DNA from: Acidisoma silvae
GTDB lineage: Bacteria; Pseudomonadota; Alphaproteobacteria; Acetobacterales; Acetobacteraceae
Direction of reading: 5' to 3'
NCBI RefSeq assembly: GCF_020618775.1
Contig: NZ_JAESVB010000013.1
Location: 40,652-104,651, forward strand
Length of the DNA: 64,000 nt
Part shown: in pieces, positions 1 to 9,065 of the stretch
Numbering within the stretch: the stretch's first letter is position 1
Layout: each line of letters opens with the position of its first letter
Notes under the pieces: generated by a model
Databases searched by the model: none
Told to the model about the DNA's origin: nothing
The model's input: the letters and a program-made list of their open reading frames with translations, nothing else
Position numbers and translations under genes: made by a program

Positions 1-110
1 AAACCAATTCGACCTCAGCAGACTTCAAATTCAGACCAAGTCCGCACCCGCCCTATGGACTGCTGCGCTTGCCGCATAAAAGCTAGCCAGAACATAACGG
101 AGCACCAACC

Positions 111-1133
111 ACTTCAGAAATTTGCACCAGAGCCCGTGGTATCGTCACCTTTATCGACGTCCACCGTGCCAAGCTGAACGCAGCCTTCGGGCTGACCTGG
201 CGGCGCGCACCTGCGCACACCGCAATCCGCTACATTCTTCAGGGCCTTGATCCCGTCGCGGTGGAAGCCGTGTTTCGCCGCCATGCCGTCCAACTCCATG
301 CAGCCTGCACCAAGCCCGGCCAGAGCCACATCGCGCTCGATGGCAAAACCCTGCGCGGCAGTTTCGACACGTTTCACGACCGGGCGGCGGCTCAGATCCT
401 CAGCGCCTTCGCCACCGACACGGCCTTTGTCCTCGCCCATGTCGACATCGCCGAGAAATCTAATGAGATCCCCGCGGCCCAGGCCCTGCTGGCCGAACTC
501 GGCGTCGACCCCGCTACCATCGTCACGCTCGATGCGCTGCATTGTCAAAAAAACTGTTCGAATGCGCAGCCGAAGCCAAAGTCACTCTGATCGTTCAGGT
601 CAAAGACAACCAGCGCACCCTGCTCCAGAACTGCCGCGATATCGCCTCCGCCAGCAAGCCGCTCACTGTGGACCAAAGCCGCACCCGAGGCCGCAACCGC
701 GACGAGCGCCGCACTGTCAGCGTCTTCGACCTGGTCAATGATCTCGCCGGCACACCGTGGCAGTTCTACGTTACCACCGTCATCCAGGTCGAGCGGGAGG
801 TGTTTACCCGCAGTGCTGCAACTGGCCTGCTAGGCAGGACGACAGAGAGCGCCTTCTTCATCTGCAACGCGCCAACCGACGCCAAGCGCGCCGCCGCGGC
901 CATCCGAGCGCACTGGGGTATAGAAAACACCTCGCACTACACCCGCGACGTGACCTTGGGTGAGGATAGCTCCCGCATCCGCGCACCAAACCTGGCGTGT
1001 TCGCCCGCCTGCGCAGCTTCGCGTTCAACATCAACAAAGCCAACCGCTCCGGAACCATGAACCAGGATCGCTATCGAGCCGCCCTCGCAGGCATCGAAAA
1101 CCTTCTTCAGTTCAGAGGCGTGGCGGGGCGTTG
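111..1133 (+). pseudogene. ISAs1-family transposase remnant (frameshifted)
   Basis: Decayed DDE transposase of the ISAs1 (H-repeat associated) type. The reading frame is open from about 111 and carries the family-like stretch HIALDGKTLRGS, near 330-360. It breaks near 545-590, continues in another frame through VQVKDNQRTLLQNC and RAHWGIENTSHYTRDVTLGED, and breaks again near 985. From there a third frame (PGVFARLRSFAFNINKANR) runs to the stop at 1133. At least two frameshifts are needed to read it, so it cannot make an intact protein. The N-terminal portion usual in the family is also missing. Bases ending at about 1143 (GAACAGCCCTG) resemble the right terminal repeat of ISAs1 elements; no matching left end was found in bases 1-110. 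The family assignment rests on recognised motifs. Confidence 0.8.
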
Positions 1134-1248
1134 AACAGCCCTGCACGTTCCTCGCTGGTACGGGGGCGTCGGAGAATCTTGCTTAACAGGCAATATTGCG
1201 CAATGCGCAAGTTTGTGGCACGGATCAATTAGCTAGTCAGAGAGCCGA

Positions 1249-2445
1249 ATGTTGATCCCAAAAGCCCTAGTTTCTGGCGCCAGTCTTGCTGGGCCCGTGG
1301 TAGCCTTCTGGCTCCTCCGGGCAGGTTTCGAGGTAACGGTCGTAGAGCAAGCGCCGGGACCTCGCCGGGGCGGCAACGGAGTGGATATTCGCGCGGAGGC
1401 GTTGTCGGTGATCGGTCGCATGGGACTTAGCGCCGCGGTTCGGACGAAGTCGGTCGTCACGAAAGGTATGCGGTTTGTCGATCGTGATGACCGCCAGCGC
1501 GGCCGCATCGACAAGGCAGGTATGGAGAGGATGGTGGGGTCTGAGGATGTGGAGATCACGCGCGGCGATCTCGCGTCAATACTGTATGAGGCGACCCGGA
1601 ATGACGTCGAATACGTCTTCGGTGACACCATCAAAGCGCTTGCCCAGGACCATAGCGAGGTCGATGTCATGTTTGCGCACGGCCCACCTCGACGCTTCGA
1701 TCTGCTCGTGGGAGCCGACGGGTTTCATTCAAATGTCCGCCGTCTTGTGTTCGGGCCGGAAGAGCGCTTCAGCGTATTCAAGAACCACTATTTCGCCACC
1801 GCTGGCGCCGATTTCTTCATCGGCGAACCCTATTGGACAACGAATTACAGCGAGCCTGGTAAGTCGGTATCAGTATTTCGAGACGAGAATGGACGCGGGC
1901 AGGTCAATTTCATCTTCCGAAGCCAGCAACCTCTTGTCTACGAATTTCGTGACACCGCCGGGCAGAAACGTCTGTTGCGCAAAGCGTTTGCAGGTCTTGG
2001 CTGGCATGTTCCAGCTCTGCTCGATGCCGCTGAGGCCGCCCCGGACTTCTATTTCGACGCAATCGGCCAAATGCAGATGCCGTCGTGGTCGAACGGGAGG
2101 ATCGCCCTGGTAGGGGACGCCGCCTATTGCGCATCGCCAGCGTCAGGAGCTGGCGCGCTGCTCGCGCTTACGGGCGCATACCGACTTGCAGGAGAATTGG
2201 CGGCAGGCGGCGATTTTGAGGCGGCCTTCGCTCGCTACGAAGCTGCTCAGCGCCCTCTGGTGGCGCGGAAGCAGGCGAATCTCTTCACCGGCATCTCGGT
2301 CCCGAGGACGCGGTTGGCCATCGCCGCCCGCAACCTCTTTGTGTCCTCGCCTCTCGTGCGCCTCGTATCGGGGCCCCAATCGGATAAGGGGGCTCGGCTT
2401 AAAGAGTATGCTTTTCCTGGTGACCGACTTACGTCTGCCGAATGA
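1249..2445 (+). CDS. FAD-dependent monooxygenase (PHBH fold)
   Basis: 398-residue flavoprotein of the aromatic hydroxylase / TetX-like group, expected to use FAD and NAD(P)H to hydroxylate a small organic substrate in the cytoplasm. Visible motifs are an N-terminal Rossmann dinucleotide site (SGASLAGPVVAFWLLRAGFE, residues about 8-27), the DG motif (GADGFHSNVR, about 160) and the GD motif (ALVGDAAYCASPASGAGA, near residue 285), in the order usual for the family. Length is normal. The stop codon overlaps the ATG of a TetR-type gene (ATGA at 2442-2445), so the two are co-transcribed and the regulator probably controls this enzyme. The substrate cannot be told from sequence. Resistance or detoxification roles are possible but unproven. 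Confidence 0.85.
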   Translation: MLIPKALVSGASLAGPVVAFWLLRAGFEVTVVEQAPGPRRGGNGVDIRAEALSVIGRMGLSAAVRTKSVVTKGMRFVDRDDRQRGRIDKAGMERMVGSEDVEITRGDLASILYEATRNDVEYVFGDTIKALAQDHSEVDVMFAHGPPRRFDLLVGADGFHSNVRRLVFGPEERFSVFKNHYFATAGADFFIGEPYWTTNYSEPGKSVSVFRDENGRGQVNFIFRSQQPLVYEFRDTAGQKRLLRKAFAGLGWHVPALLDAAEAAPDFYFDAIGQMQMPSWSNGRIALVGDAAYCASPASGAGALLALTGAYRLAGELAAGGDFEAAFARYEAAQRPLVARKQANLFTGISVPRTRLAIAARNLFVSSPLVRLVSGPQSDKGARLKEYAFPGDRLTSAE

Positions 2446-3107
2446 CCGCTGACGAATCACAGATCGGACTGCGCGAGCGTAAAAAACGCGCCATGCGCGC
2501 CAGCCTGAGCAACATCGCGCTACGGCTCGCGATGGAACGCGGCGTCGCGCAGGTTCGCGCCGAGGACATCGCTGCTGAGGCTGGGGTCTCGACGCGCACC
2601 TTCAATAACTATTTCCCGAACAAGGAGGCCGCTATTGTCGGTATCGGGGTAGTTCGCGCCGATCTCTTTTGCATGGCCCTCCGGGCACGGCCCGCCAGCG
2701 AAGCACTACAGGATGCAATTTGCGCCGCCGTTCTCGCGCTGTTTGTAGATGAGCCTGACCGGGAATGGATTGTCCGCGCACGCCTGATCCGATCCGAGCC
2801 GTCTGTTTTTGCTGAGGAACGAAAATCCGACATCGAGATCGAGCAGATGATTGCGGCAGAGATCGGTCGGCGGACGGGCGCGGACCCCTCCGTCGATCTC
2901 AGCCCACGTCTATCGGCAGCCATGGTCCTGACAGCGATGCGCACGGCCATTCAGTTCTGGCTCGACACTCCCGTCGGTGGAACGCTGCGCGAAACGCTTA
3001 TCGCGACGATGGGGAAGCTCTGTCTGAAGCGAGTGCTCCAACGGGCACCCGATGGAAAGAAAACCCGAGGTTTAACCGACCAATCCGCAATTCGAAGGCG
3101 AGCGTAG
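2442..3107 (+). CDS. TetR-family transcriptional regulator
   Basis: 221 residues with an N-terminal TetR helix-turn-helix: the stretch ERKKRAMRASLSNIALRLAM leads into VRAEDIAAEAGVSTRTFNNYF around residues 11-60. The C-terminal ligand domain is divergent, as is usual for the family. It is translationally coupled to the upstream monooxygenase through a 4-base overlap, which suggests a ligand-responsive repressor of its own operon. No clear operator palindrome was recognised in the short space before the monooxygenase. The effector is unknown. Confidence 0.85.
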   Translation: MTADESQIGLRERKKRAMRASLSNIALRLAMERGVAQVRAEDIAAEAGVSTRTFNNYFPNKEAAIVGIGVVRADLFCMALRARPASEALQDAICAAVLALFVDEPDREWIVRARLIRSEPSVFAEERKSDIEIEQMIAAEIGRRTGADPSVDLSPRLSAAMVLTAMRTAIQFWLDTPVGGTLRETLIATMGKLCLKRVLQRAPDGKKTRGLTDQSAIRRRA

Positions 3108-3250
3108 GCTCGCTGACGAGGGAGAATCATCAGGTCCTATCGTGGCCGCCGAGTTGCCGGGCTGGGCGTCGAATGGCATACCGATAACATGCGGCGACGG
3201 CGGGCGAATGCCTTACTGACGCGTGTTGGCGCGAAATCGAGCGTCAAGCT

Positions 3251-3883
3251 TTGATAACGAAGGATCCGGCCGCCTTGACAAACCAGACCGAGGAGTTGGC
3301 CGAACGTCGCCATCGCGCGATCTTCGACAGCGCCGTGGACTTCGCCATCGTGGCGACCGATATTGACGGCAACGTGACAGACTGGAATTTGGGAGCCGAA
3401 CGGATCTTCGGCCGGTCGGCCGCCGAGATGGTCGGCAAGCCCGCGGACATCTTCTTTACGCCCGACGACCGGGCGCAAGGGCGGCCATCCTACGAAATGC
3501 GGCAATCCCTCGAGACGGGCCAAGCTCGTGATGAGCACTGGCACCTCCGCAAGGACGGCAGCCGGTTCTGGGCGTCGGGCGAGATGATGCCTCTCCGTGG
3601 TGAGGCCGGCGAACACCTCGGCTATCTGAAAATCGTGCGGGATCACACCCAGCAGCGCTTGGACATGGAGCAGCAGCGCGCCGACGCCGCGTTCATGCGG
3701 GGCGTCCTGGCCGCCTCCGGCGACTGTATCAAGGTGCTGGATCTGGCAGGCCATCTCCTCTTCATGTCGGAAGGCGGCATGAAAGCCATGGAGGTCCAAG
3801 ATTTCGAGGCCATCCGCGGCTGCCCGTGGCCGGATTTTTGGCACGGCCAGAGCAAAGTGGTGTTGAGTTTCACTGAGAGCTGA
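3251..3883 (+). pseudogene. PAS-domain sensor protein, truncated by IS21
   Basis: Reads as a PAS sensor protein. A PAS domain with its PAC motif covers about residues 20-135 (FAIVATDIDGNVTDWNLGAE, then HLRKDGSRFWASGEMMPLRGE), followed by the start of a second PAS domain (LAASGDCIKVLDLAGHLLFM). The frame enters the terminal repeat of an IS21-family element at 3861, and the last residues (VLSFTES) are encoded by the IS. The rest of the gene, normally a histidine kinase or further output domain, is gone; it does not resume at the other end of the IS at 7958. The start is a TTG without a clear ribosome site, so the N-terminus is uncertain. Probably non-functional. Confidence 0.75.
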
Positions 3884-3889
3884 CCCGGA

Positions 3890-5493
3890 GGGGATGCGGA
3901 TAAAAACTTGGACTGCCTAGGAGGTAGTCTATGTATTCGTATAAAGACAGGATTCAGGCAGTTGAGCTTTACATCAAGTTGGGGAAACGTGTCCGTCCAA
4001 CAATTCGCCAGCTGGGCTATCCGACCAAGAACGCCCTGAAAGGCTGGTGTCGGGAATACGAGCAACGCCATGATTTGCCTTTGGGCTGCAAGGTCCGCGC
4101 TCCCAAGTTCACGCGAGCTCAGAAGGAGGCTGCTGTTGAACACTACCGCAGTCATGATCGGAGTATCGCTGCGACAATGAGGGCCTTGGGCTATCCCGGG
4201 CGTGGGACGCTAACTGCATGGGTTCGGGAGGCGTTTCCTGAAAGCAGAAAAGCTACCGTTGGGATCGCTGGCCGCCCAAGGTATGCCGAGGCCCTGAAGC
4301 AGGCGGGTGTCATCGAACTTTGCAATCGACAAGCAAGCGCTCAGGCTGTGGCTGAAAAGCTCGGCGTAAGCAGGCCGACATTGTATAGCTGGAAGAACCA
4401 GTTACTTGGCCGTGAGGCTCCCGCAATTATGAAAAGCAACAACAATCCACCACCGGAGCGAGAGGAACTGGAGCGCCAGCTCGAATCCTTGCGGTGCGAT
4501 ATCAGACAACTGCAGCTTGAACGTGATCTCTTGAAGAAGGCCAATGAACTCCTAAAAAAAGGCCTGGGCGTCGACCTGCACCTCCTGAGTAATCGGGAAA
4601 AGACAGTGCTGGTTGACGCCCTCAAAGATCTCTATCGGCTGCCGGACCTGCTTGGCCAGCTGAAGCTGGCGCGAAGCTCATACTTCTACCATCGGGCCCG
4701 TGTGAATGTAGCAGACAAATATTGTGACATTCGCCGCAGCATCACCGAAATTTTCGAGCAGAACCATCGCTGCTATGGCTATCGTCGGCTGCAAGCGTCA
4801 TTGGACAGGCAGCACGTAACGATCTCTGAAAAAGTTGTGCAGCGGCTAATGAAACAGCAGTGCTTGGTCGTTGCCAAACCAAAGCGGAACCGGTACGGAT
4901 CCTATCTCGGGGAGATCAGCCCGGCGCCCGAGAACCTTATTAATCGCGACTTCCAGGCTGCTTCTCCAAACGAGAAGTGGCTGACCGACATAACCGAGTT
5001 CCAGATCCCGGCTGGCAAAGTCTATCTGTCACCCATCGTCGACTGCTTCGATGGGTTGGTCATCAGTTGGTCCATCGGCGCGCATCCAGACGCTAAGCTC
5101 GTCAACACTATGCTGGATGCGGCTATCGAGACAGTGGTCGACACGGCCACCCGGCCTATTGTCCACTCAGATCGTGGCGCTCACTATCGTTGGCCAGGTT
5201 GGCTCTCACGGATGACGAATGCCAATCTTACTCGATCAATGTCTCGTAAGGGTTGCTCCCCTGACAACGCGGCTTGCGAAGGCTTCTTTGGACGCTTGAA
5301 AACTGAATTATTCTATTCTCGAGACTGGAAGAGCTCGACCATAGAACAATTCGTTGAGGCCGTTGATTCCTACATTCGCTGGTATAATGAAAAGCGGATC
5401 AAGATATCCCTCGGCGCTCTCAGCCCCCTTGAATATCGACAGAGTCTTGGCATTAAAGTTTAAAATTTAGTCCAAGTTTTTATCCGCATCCCC
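3890..5493 (+). mobile_element. IS3-family insertion sequence nested in IS21
   Basis: A 1.6-kb element with about 23-bp inverted repeats (left 3890-3912 beginning GGGGATGCGGATAAAAACTT; right 5471-5493, its complement). It is flanked by a 3-bp direct repeat GGA (3887-3889 and 5494-5496), a duplication size used by IS3 elements. Removing it restores a continuous IS21 end in which the outer and inner IS21 terminal repeats are adjacent. It therefore inserted after the IS21 arrived. One long transposase frame fills it. Confidence 0.9.
3931..5463 (+). CDS. IS3-family transposase, single fused frame
   Basis: 510-residue DDE transposase that cuts and joins the element's DNA. The N-terminal part has several helix-turn-helix segments (one near residue 145-160, AQAVAEKLGVSRPTLYSWKN), then a leucine-rich coiled region (about 180-215). 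The C-terminal rve integrase domain shows the catalytic acids in WLTDITEF, IVHSDRGAHY and DNAACEGFFGRLKTE. IS3 elements usually split this into orfA and orfB joined by a -1 frameshift on an A-rich slip site. Here an A7 run (4554-4560) sits exactly in the expected junction zone, but the frame is open through it. A ribosome site (GGAGGT, 3920-3925) precedes the ATG. Confidence 0.9.
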   Translation: MYSYKDRIQAVELYIKLGKRVRPTIRQLGYPTKNALKGWCREYEQRHDLPLGCKVRAPKFTRAQKEAAVEHYRSHDRSIAATMRALGYPGRGTLTAWVREAFPESRKATVGIAGRPRYAEALKQAGVIELCNRQASAQAVAEKLGVSRPTLYSWKNQLLGREAPAIMKSNNNPPPEREELERQLESLRCDIRQLQLERDLLKKANELLKKGLGVDLHLLSNREKTVLVDALKDLYRLPDLLGQLKLARSSYFYHRARVNVADKYCDIRRSITEIFEQNHRCYGYRRLQASLDRQHVTISEKVVQRLMKQQCLVVAKPKRNRYGSYLGEISPAPENLINRDFQAASPNEKWLTDITEFQIPAGKVYLSPIVDCFDGLVISWSIGAHPDAKLVNTMLDAAIETVVDTATRPIVHSDRGAHYRWPGWLSRMTNANLTRSMSRKGCSPDNAACEGFFGRLKTELFYSRDWKSSTIEQFVEAVDSYIRWYNEKRIKISLGALSPLEYRQSLGIKV

Positions 5494-5529
5494 GGAATTT
5501 TCATTGAGAATTGACCCGGGCGAAAGTGG

Positions 5530-6333
5530 TTATGATCCCTGAGAGGGGGTCATGGTCAAGGTGAGTTTTTCCTTTTTGTGTTTTGGGGCTGCGGCACTAG
5601 CCCTAAAGCGGAAGCTGTCATTGCCGGTTTCGAGAATATGGCAATGATGAGTAAGACGATCGAGCAAGGCCGTTGTCATCTTGGCATCGCCGAAGACGCC
5701 AGCCCATTCGCTGAAGCTGAGATTGGTGGTGATAACGATGCTTGTGCGCTCATAGAGTTTGCTGAGGAGGTGAAAGAGCATGGCGCCCCCAGAGGAGCTG
5801 AACGGCAGGTAGCCCAGTTCGTCGAGAACAATGAGATCGAGGCGGAACAGACGCTCTGCGAGCTGTCCCGCTTTGTTGGCGCCCTTTTCTTGTTCGAGTG
5901 TGTTGACCAGATCGACCGTTGAGAAGAAGCGTACCTTCTTACGAAGATGCTCGACCGCCTGGACCGCAAGGGCGGTTGCGATGTGACTTTTGCCTGTGCC
6001 CGGGCCGCCGATCAGAACGACATTGTCAGCGCTAGCCATGAAGTCACCGCGATGAAGTTGCCGAACGAGGGCCTCGTTGACCTCGCTGGCAGCGAAGTCG
6101 AAGCCGGCCAGATCCTTATAGGCGGGGAAACGCGCCGCCTTGATTTGGTAGGCGATGGAGCGAACTTCCCGCTCAGCCATCTCTGCCTTGAGCAATTGGG
6201 ACAGTATCGGCACGGCCGCCTCGAAGGCAGGCGCGCCCTGTTCGATGAGGTCACCGACGGCCTGGGCCATGCCGAACATCTTGAGGCTGCGCAGCATAAC
6301 CAAGACGGCAGCACTTGCGGGATCATGACGCAT
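5530..6333 (-). CDS. istB: IS21 helper ATPase IstB
   Basis: 267-residue AAA+ ATPase that assists the IS21 transposase, probably in target DNA selection. The Walker A site is GGPGTGKSH and the Walker B-like segment is [12 protein letters not shown], followed by a sensor region [18 protein letters not shown]. Length is normal for IstB. The chosen start (MRHDPASAA) overlaps the end of istA by about 11 bases, the coupling typical of IS21. A longer upstream extension in the same frame would lie inside istA and is not convincing. Confidence 0.9.
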   Translation of the reverse strand: MRHDPASAAVLVMLRSLKMFGMAQAVGDLIEQGAPAFEAAVPILSQLLKAEMAEREVRSIAYQIKAARFPAYKDLAGFDFAASEVNEALVRQLHRGDFMASADNVVLIGGPGTGKSHIATALAVQAVEHLRKKVRFFSTVDLVNTLEQEKGANKAGQLAERLFRLDLIVLDELGYLPFSSSGGAMLFHLLSKLYERTSIVITTNLSFSEWAGVFGDAKMTTALLDRLTHHCHILETGNDSFRFRASAAAPKHKKEKLTLTMTPSQGS

Positions 6334-7843
6334 GACGCGCCTCCCGCAGCGTGTCGTAGCGTTCGACATCGGCCACCGGCTCCTGATCGAGGCGAAGGGC
6401 TTGCGGCGCGTCAACAGGGGCCGGCGATAGCACCTTCCCATCAATCAGGCGATGAAGGATGTTCAGCACATGGGTTTTGGTCGGCACCCCGGCCTCAAGC
6501 GCCAGTTCGACGGCGCAGAGCACGGCCTGCTCATCGTGGTGAAGCACCAGGGCGAGAATTTCCACCATCTCCCGGTCACCGCCGGGACGCTTCAGCAAAG
6601 ACCCCTGCAAGGTCCGGAAGGCCTCGGGCATCTCCAGGAAGGGCGCGCCATTGCGGAGCGCTCCGGGCTTGCGCTGCAAGACCGCTAGATAGTGCCGCCA
6701 GTCATAGACGGTTCGACCCGGCGTCTGGTGGGAGCGCTCGATGATCCGACCGTGCTCGCACAGGATCTGCCCCTCGGCGGCTATGACAAGGCGCCACGGG
6801 TAGACGCGCAAGCTGACAGGGCGGTTGGCAAAGGAGGCTGGGACACTGTAGCGATTGCGTTCGAAAGTCACCAGGCACGTTGGAGATACCCGCTTGGTAT
6901 GCTCCACAAAGCCGTCAAAGGGCTGCCCCAGCCTCATTAGGCTTGCGGCCTCCGCAGCATGGACATCGGCAATGGTGCCTGGCAGGAGCCCATGCGGGAT
7001 CTGTCCCCATTGCACGATACATTGCTCCTCCAGCCAGACATTGAGCGTATTGAGGTCTGGGAAGCTGGGCGTCTTGTGCCATAGGCGGCGGCGGGCATCC
7101 TGCACGTTCTTCTCGACCTGACCCTTCTCCCAGCCTGAAGCAGGATTACAAAACTCCGCTTCGAACAGATAATGGCTAGCCATGGCAGCGAAGCGGAGAT
7201 TGACCTGCCGGGCTTTGCCCACGCCGATTTTGTCCACTGCGGTCTTCATATTGTCGAAGATGCCGCGATCCGGCACGCCGCCCAGCACCCGGAACGTCTC
7301 GGCTAGCGCATCGAACAGCATCTCGTGGGTCTGCATCGGGTAGGCACGGACGATGAAGGCGCGGCTATGGGCCAGCTTGGTATGGGCAACCTGGAGCTTC
7401 ACCGGACGGGCCGCCAACACGGCATAGTCCTCGCTCCAGTCGAACTGGAACGCCTCGCCAGGCGCGAAGGCCAACGGCACGAAAGTGCCCCGCCCGCTGG
7501 TTTGATGGTCTCTCTGCCGCTCAGCCTTCCAGCCCCGCACGAAAGCCGCCACACGAGCGTAAGATCCTGCATAGCCCAGCTTCACCAGATCGACGTGCAA
7601 CTGCTTCGTCGTTCGCTTCTGCTTGCGCGACTTCCGTGCCTCTTGAAGCAGCCATGCGGTCAGCTTCTCGGCAAATGGATCAAGTTTGCTCGGCCGGCCC
7701 GGCGTTCGGAACCGCGGCACCGATACGTCCGAACGTAAATATCTACGGATCGTGTTCCGCGACAAACCCGAACGCTGCGCAATCTCACGGATTGGAACGT
7801 GCTGCCGGAAATGCCACCGGCGGATCACACTGAGAAGATCCAT
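6323..7843 (-). CDS. istA: IS21 transposase IstA
   Basis: 506-residue transposase. An N-terminal helix-turn-helix ([20 protein letters not shown], about residues 17-36) recognises the terminal repeats. The rve-type DDE core includes [23 protein letters not shown] and [19 protein letters not shown], which supply the acidic residues. The ATG at 7843 is preferred over a GTG three codons upstream because a GGAG box lies about nine bases before it. Frame and length are intact, so the element's own genes look functional despite the nested IS3 in its terminal repeats. Confidence 0.9.
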   Translation of the reverse strand: MDLLSVIRRWHFRQHVPIREIAQRSGLSRNTIRRYLRSDVSVPRFRTPGRPSKLDPFAEKLTAWLLQEARKSRKQKRTTKQLHVDLVKLGYAGSYARVAAFVRGWKAERQRDHQTSGRGTFVPLAFAPGEAFQFDWSEDYAVLAARPVKLQVAHTKLAHSRAFIVRAYPMQTHEMLFDALAETFRVLGGVPDRGIFDNMKTAVDKIGVGKARQVNLRFAAMASHYLFEAEFCNPASGWEKGQVEKNVQDARRRLWHKTPSFPDLNTLNVWLEEQCIVQWGQIPHGLLPGTIADVHAAEAASLMRLGQPFDGFVEHTKRVSPTCLVTFERNRYSVPASFANRPVSLRVYPWRLVIAAEGQILCEHGRIIERSHQTPGRTVYDWRHYLAVLQRKPGALRNGAPFLEMPEAFRTLQGSLLKRPGGDREMVEILALVLHHDEQAVLCAVELALEAGVPTKTHVLNILHRLIDGKVLSPAPVDAPQALRLDQEPVADVERYDTLREARHAS

Positions 7844-7957
7844 TTTTATCACTCCGAATGCCCCCCGACAATTCCGTCGAGGGAGAGGTCAAAAAGTGGG
7901 TCAATTCTCAGCGAAAATATTTAGCCTTCCCGGGTCAGCTCTCAGTGAAACTCAACA

Positions 7958-8128
7958 ATCAGGCATGCTCCCGATCGGCTGTGCGGGAAGGTGGGCTTGC
8001 AAGGCTGTGATTCTGCGACATCAACGTAGATGGGATTTGGCGGATAGGGCCGAGTCAATGCCAATTCACCTCTACGGTCGCGAATCTTGTTCTTGTTTTG
8101 TTCGTGCGGTCTCGCCTAGTTTGCCGTC
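7958..8128. other. Short intergenic region left of the mutasome operon
   Basis: 171 bases between the IS21 end and the first gene of the SOS operon. They do not continue the PAS gene cut at 3861. The only recognised signal is the SOS box at 8089-8103. Confidence 0.6.
8089..8103 (+). promoter_or_regulatory. LexA (SOS) box, alphaproteobacterial type
   Basis: Exact direct repeat GTTC-N7-GTTC (8089-8092 and 8100-8103), the known LexA recognition form in Alphaproteobacteria. It lies 26 bases before the first gene of the imuA-imuB-dnaE2 operon, a classical LexA target. DNA damage would therefore induce the operon through the host LexA. Confidence 0.85.
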
Positions 8129-8362
8129 ATGGCCGATGACCCTCCCTCTCCACCTGACCTCGCCGAACTCACCGCCGCGACGGCAGAGGAGATTGCGGAG
8201 GCCTTGTCCTACGCGCTTCGCTACGACGAGCGCGGCAAGCCGCGCAAAGGCGGTTGGGATTTCGCGGCGAAACTTGCGGCTGACCGTTTGGCGGAGCACT
8301 TGCGGCGATCAGGGCTGATCGTCATGCGAGCCCGCCCCGGCCGTCCCCATTCGGCCGGTTGA
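8129..8362 (+). CDS. Small protein of the mutasome operon
   Basis: 77 residues, no recognised family. It is acidic and alanine-rich at the N-terminus ([16 protein letters not shown]) and basic at the C-terminus ([20 protein letters not shown]), with no membrane segment. It is the first gene after the SOS box and ends 10 bases before imuA, so it is co-induced with the mutagenic polymerase genes. A DNA-binding or accessory role is only a guess. Codon use resembles its neighbours and the frame is bracketed by real signals, so it is probably expressed. Confidence 0.7.
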   Translation: MADDPPSPPDLAELTAATAEEIAEALSYALRYDERGKPRKGGWDFAAKLAADRLAEHLRRSGLIVMRARPGRPHSAG

Positions 8363-8372
8363 AGGGCAGCCT

Positions 8373-9065
8373 ATGTCGAGCGTGCTCGAAATGCTCCGAG
8401 CGACGGTCGCTCGCATTGAGGGCCATGCTTCATCGACCAGGGGAGACACTATTCCGCTTTGCCCCCAGATCGATCGGATCCTACCGGGCCATGGTCTGGC
8501 ACGGGGAGCCTTTCACGAGGTGCTCGTAGCGGACCCAGGGGCGGCGACTGGCTTCTGCGCCCTTGTCCTGGCGCGGGCAGCCGGTGCCGTGATGTGGATC
8601 GGCGCTGAACCCGACATCTGGCCCGATGGGCTCAGTGCATTCGGCCTCCTCGCTTCCGACCTGATCCTGGCCAGCGCTCGTCGCGCCCAAGACGGGCTTT
8701 GGGCTTTTGAGGAAGCGTTACGGTCCCCCGGTATCGCCGGCGCGGCGCTCATGCTCGACGGACCTGCCCCTGACCTGATTGCCGCCCGGCGATTGCAACT
8801 CGCCGCCGAGGCCGGCGGTGGTGTGGGTCTCCTCATCCTCCCCGACACCGATCGCATGCCGCCCTCCGCCGCGCGCAGCAGATGGCGTGTCGAGGCGATG
8901 CGCTCTGCAAGTGAGCCTGCCTGGGATCTGACCCTGCTCCGCGCGTCAGGCGGCCGCACAGCGCGTTGGTCGGTTGTCTGGGATCGCCAGGCACAGGATT
9001 TGCGCCTGGCGGCGGCAGAGTTCTCACCTCTATCGCGCGCTGTTGCCGGCGGCCGGTTGCCATGA
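8373..9065 (+). CDS. imuA: Mutasome protein ImuA
   Basis: 230-residue RecA/SulA-fold protein that works with ImuB and DnaE2 in damage-induced mutagenesis. The recognisable core runs from [19 protein letters not shown] through [20 protein letters not shown] and the arginine-rich RSRWRVEAM segment. The canonical Walker A lysine of RecA is not evident, as is common in ImuA. The stop overlaps imuB (ATGATG at 9062-9067), so translation is coupled. ImuA is known to interact with RecA and ImuB in related bacteria; nothing here departs from that. Confidence 0.9.
   Translation: MSSVLEMLRATVARIEGHASSTRGDTIPLCPQIDRILPGHGLARGAFHEVLVADPGAATGFCALVLARAAGAVMWIGAEPDIWPDGLSAFGLLASDLILASARRAQDGLWAFEEALRSPGIAGAALMLDGPAPDLIAARRLQLAAEAGGGVGLLILPDTDRMPPSAARSRWRVEAMRSASEPAWDLTLLRASGGRTARWSVVWDRQAQDLRLAAAEFSPLSRAVAGGRLP

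Larger units (their letters stand above)
3861..7957. mobile_element. IS21-family insertion sequence, interrupted
   Basis: Bounded by a perfect 28-bp inverted repeat (3861-3888 and 7930-7957) beginning TGTTGAGTTTCACTGAGAGC. A second, imperfect copy of the repeat lies just inside each end (TTGAGAATTGACCCGG near 5504-5519 and its complement near 7897-7916), the multiple-terminal-repeat arrangement typical of IS21. It carries istA and istB on the minus strand. An IS3-family element has inserted between the outer and inner repeats of one end. Flanking bases (CAAAGTGG on one side, ATCAGGCA on the other) do not match, so no target duplication is visible. Without the nested IS3 the element is about 2.5 kb, normal for IS21. 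Confidence 0.9.

Noticed and set aside
1..110. Left end of the ISAs1 element
   Set aside because: No copy of the right terminal repeat found; the element seems truncated at this side.
5947..6744. Long frame opposite istB and istA
   Set aside because: Antisense shadow of two recognised IS21 genes; no own signals.
8966..9061. Upstream extension of imuB
   Set aside because: Lies inside imuA; the coupled ATG at 9062 fits the family start.
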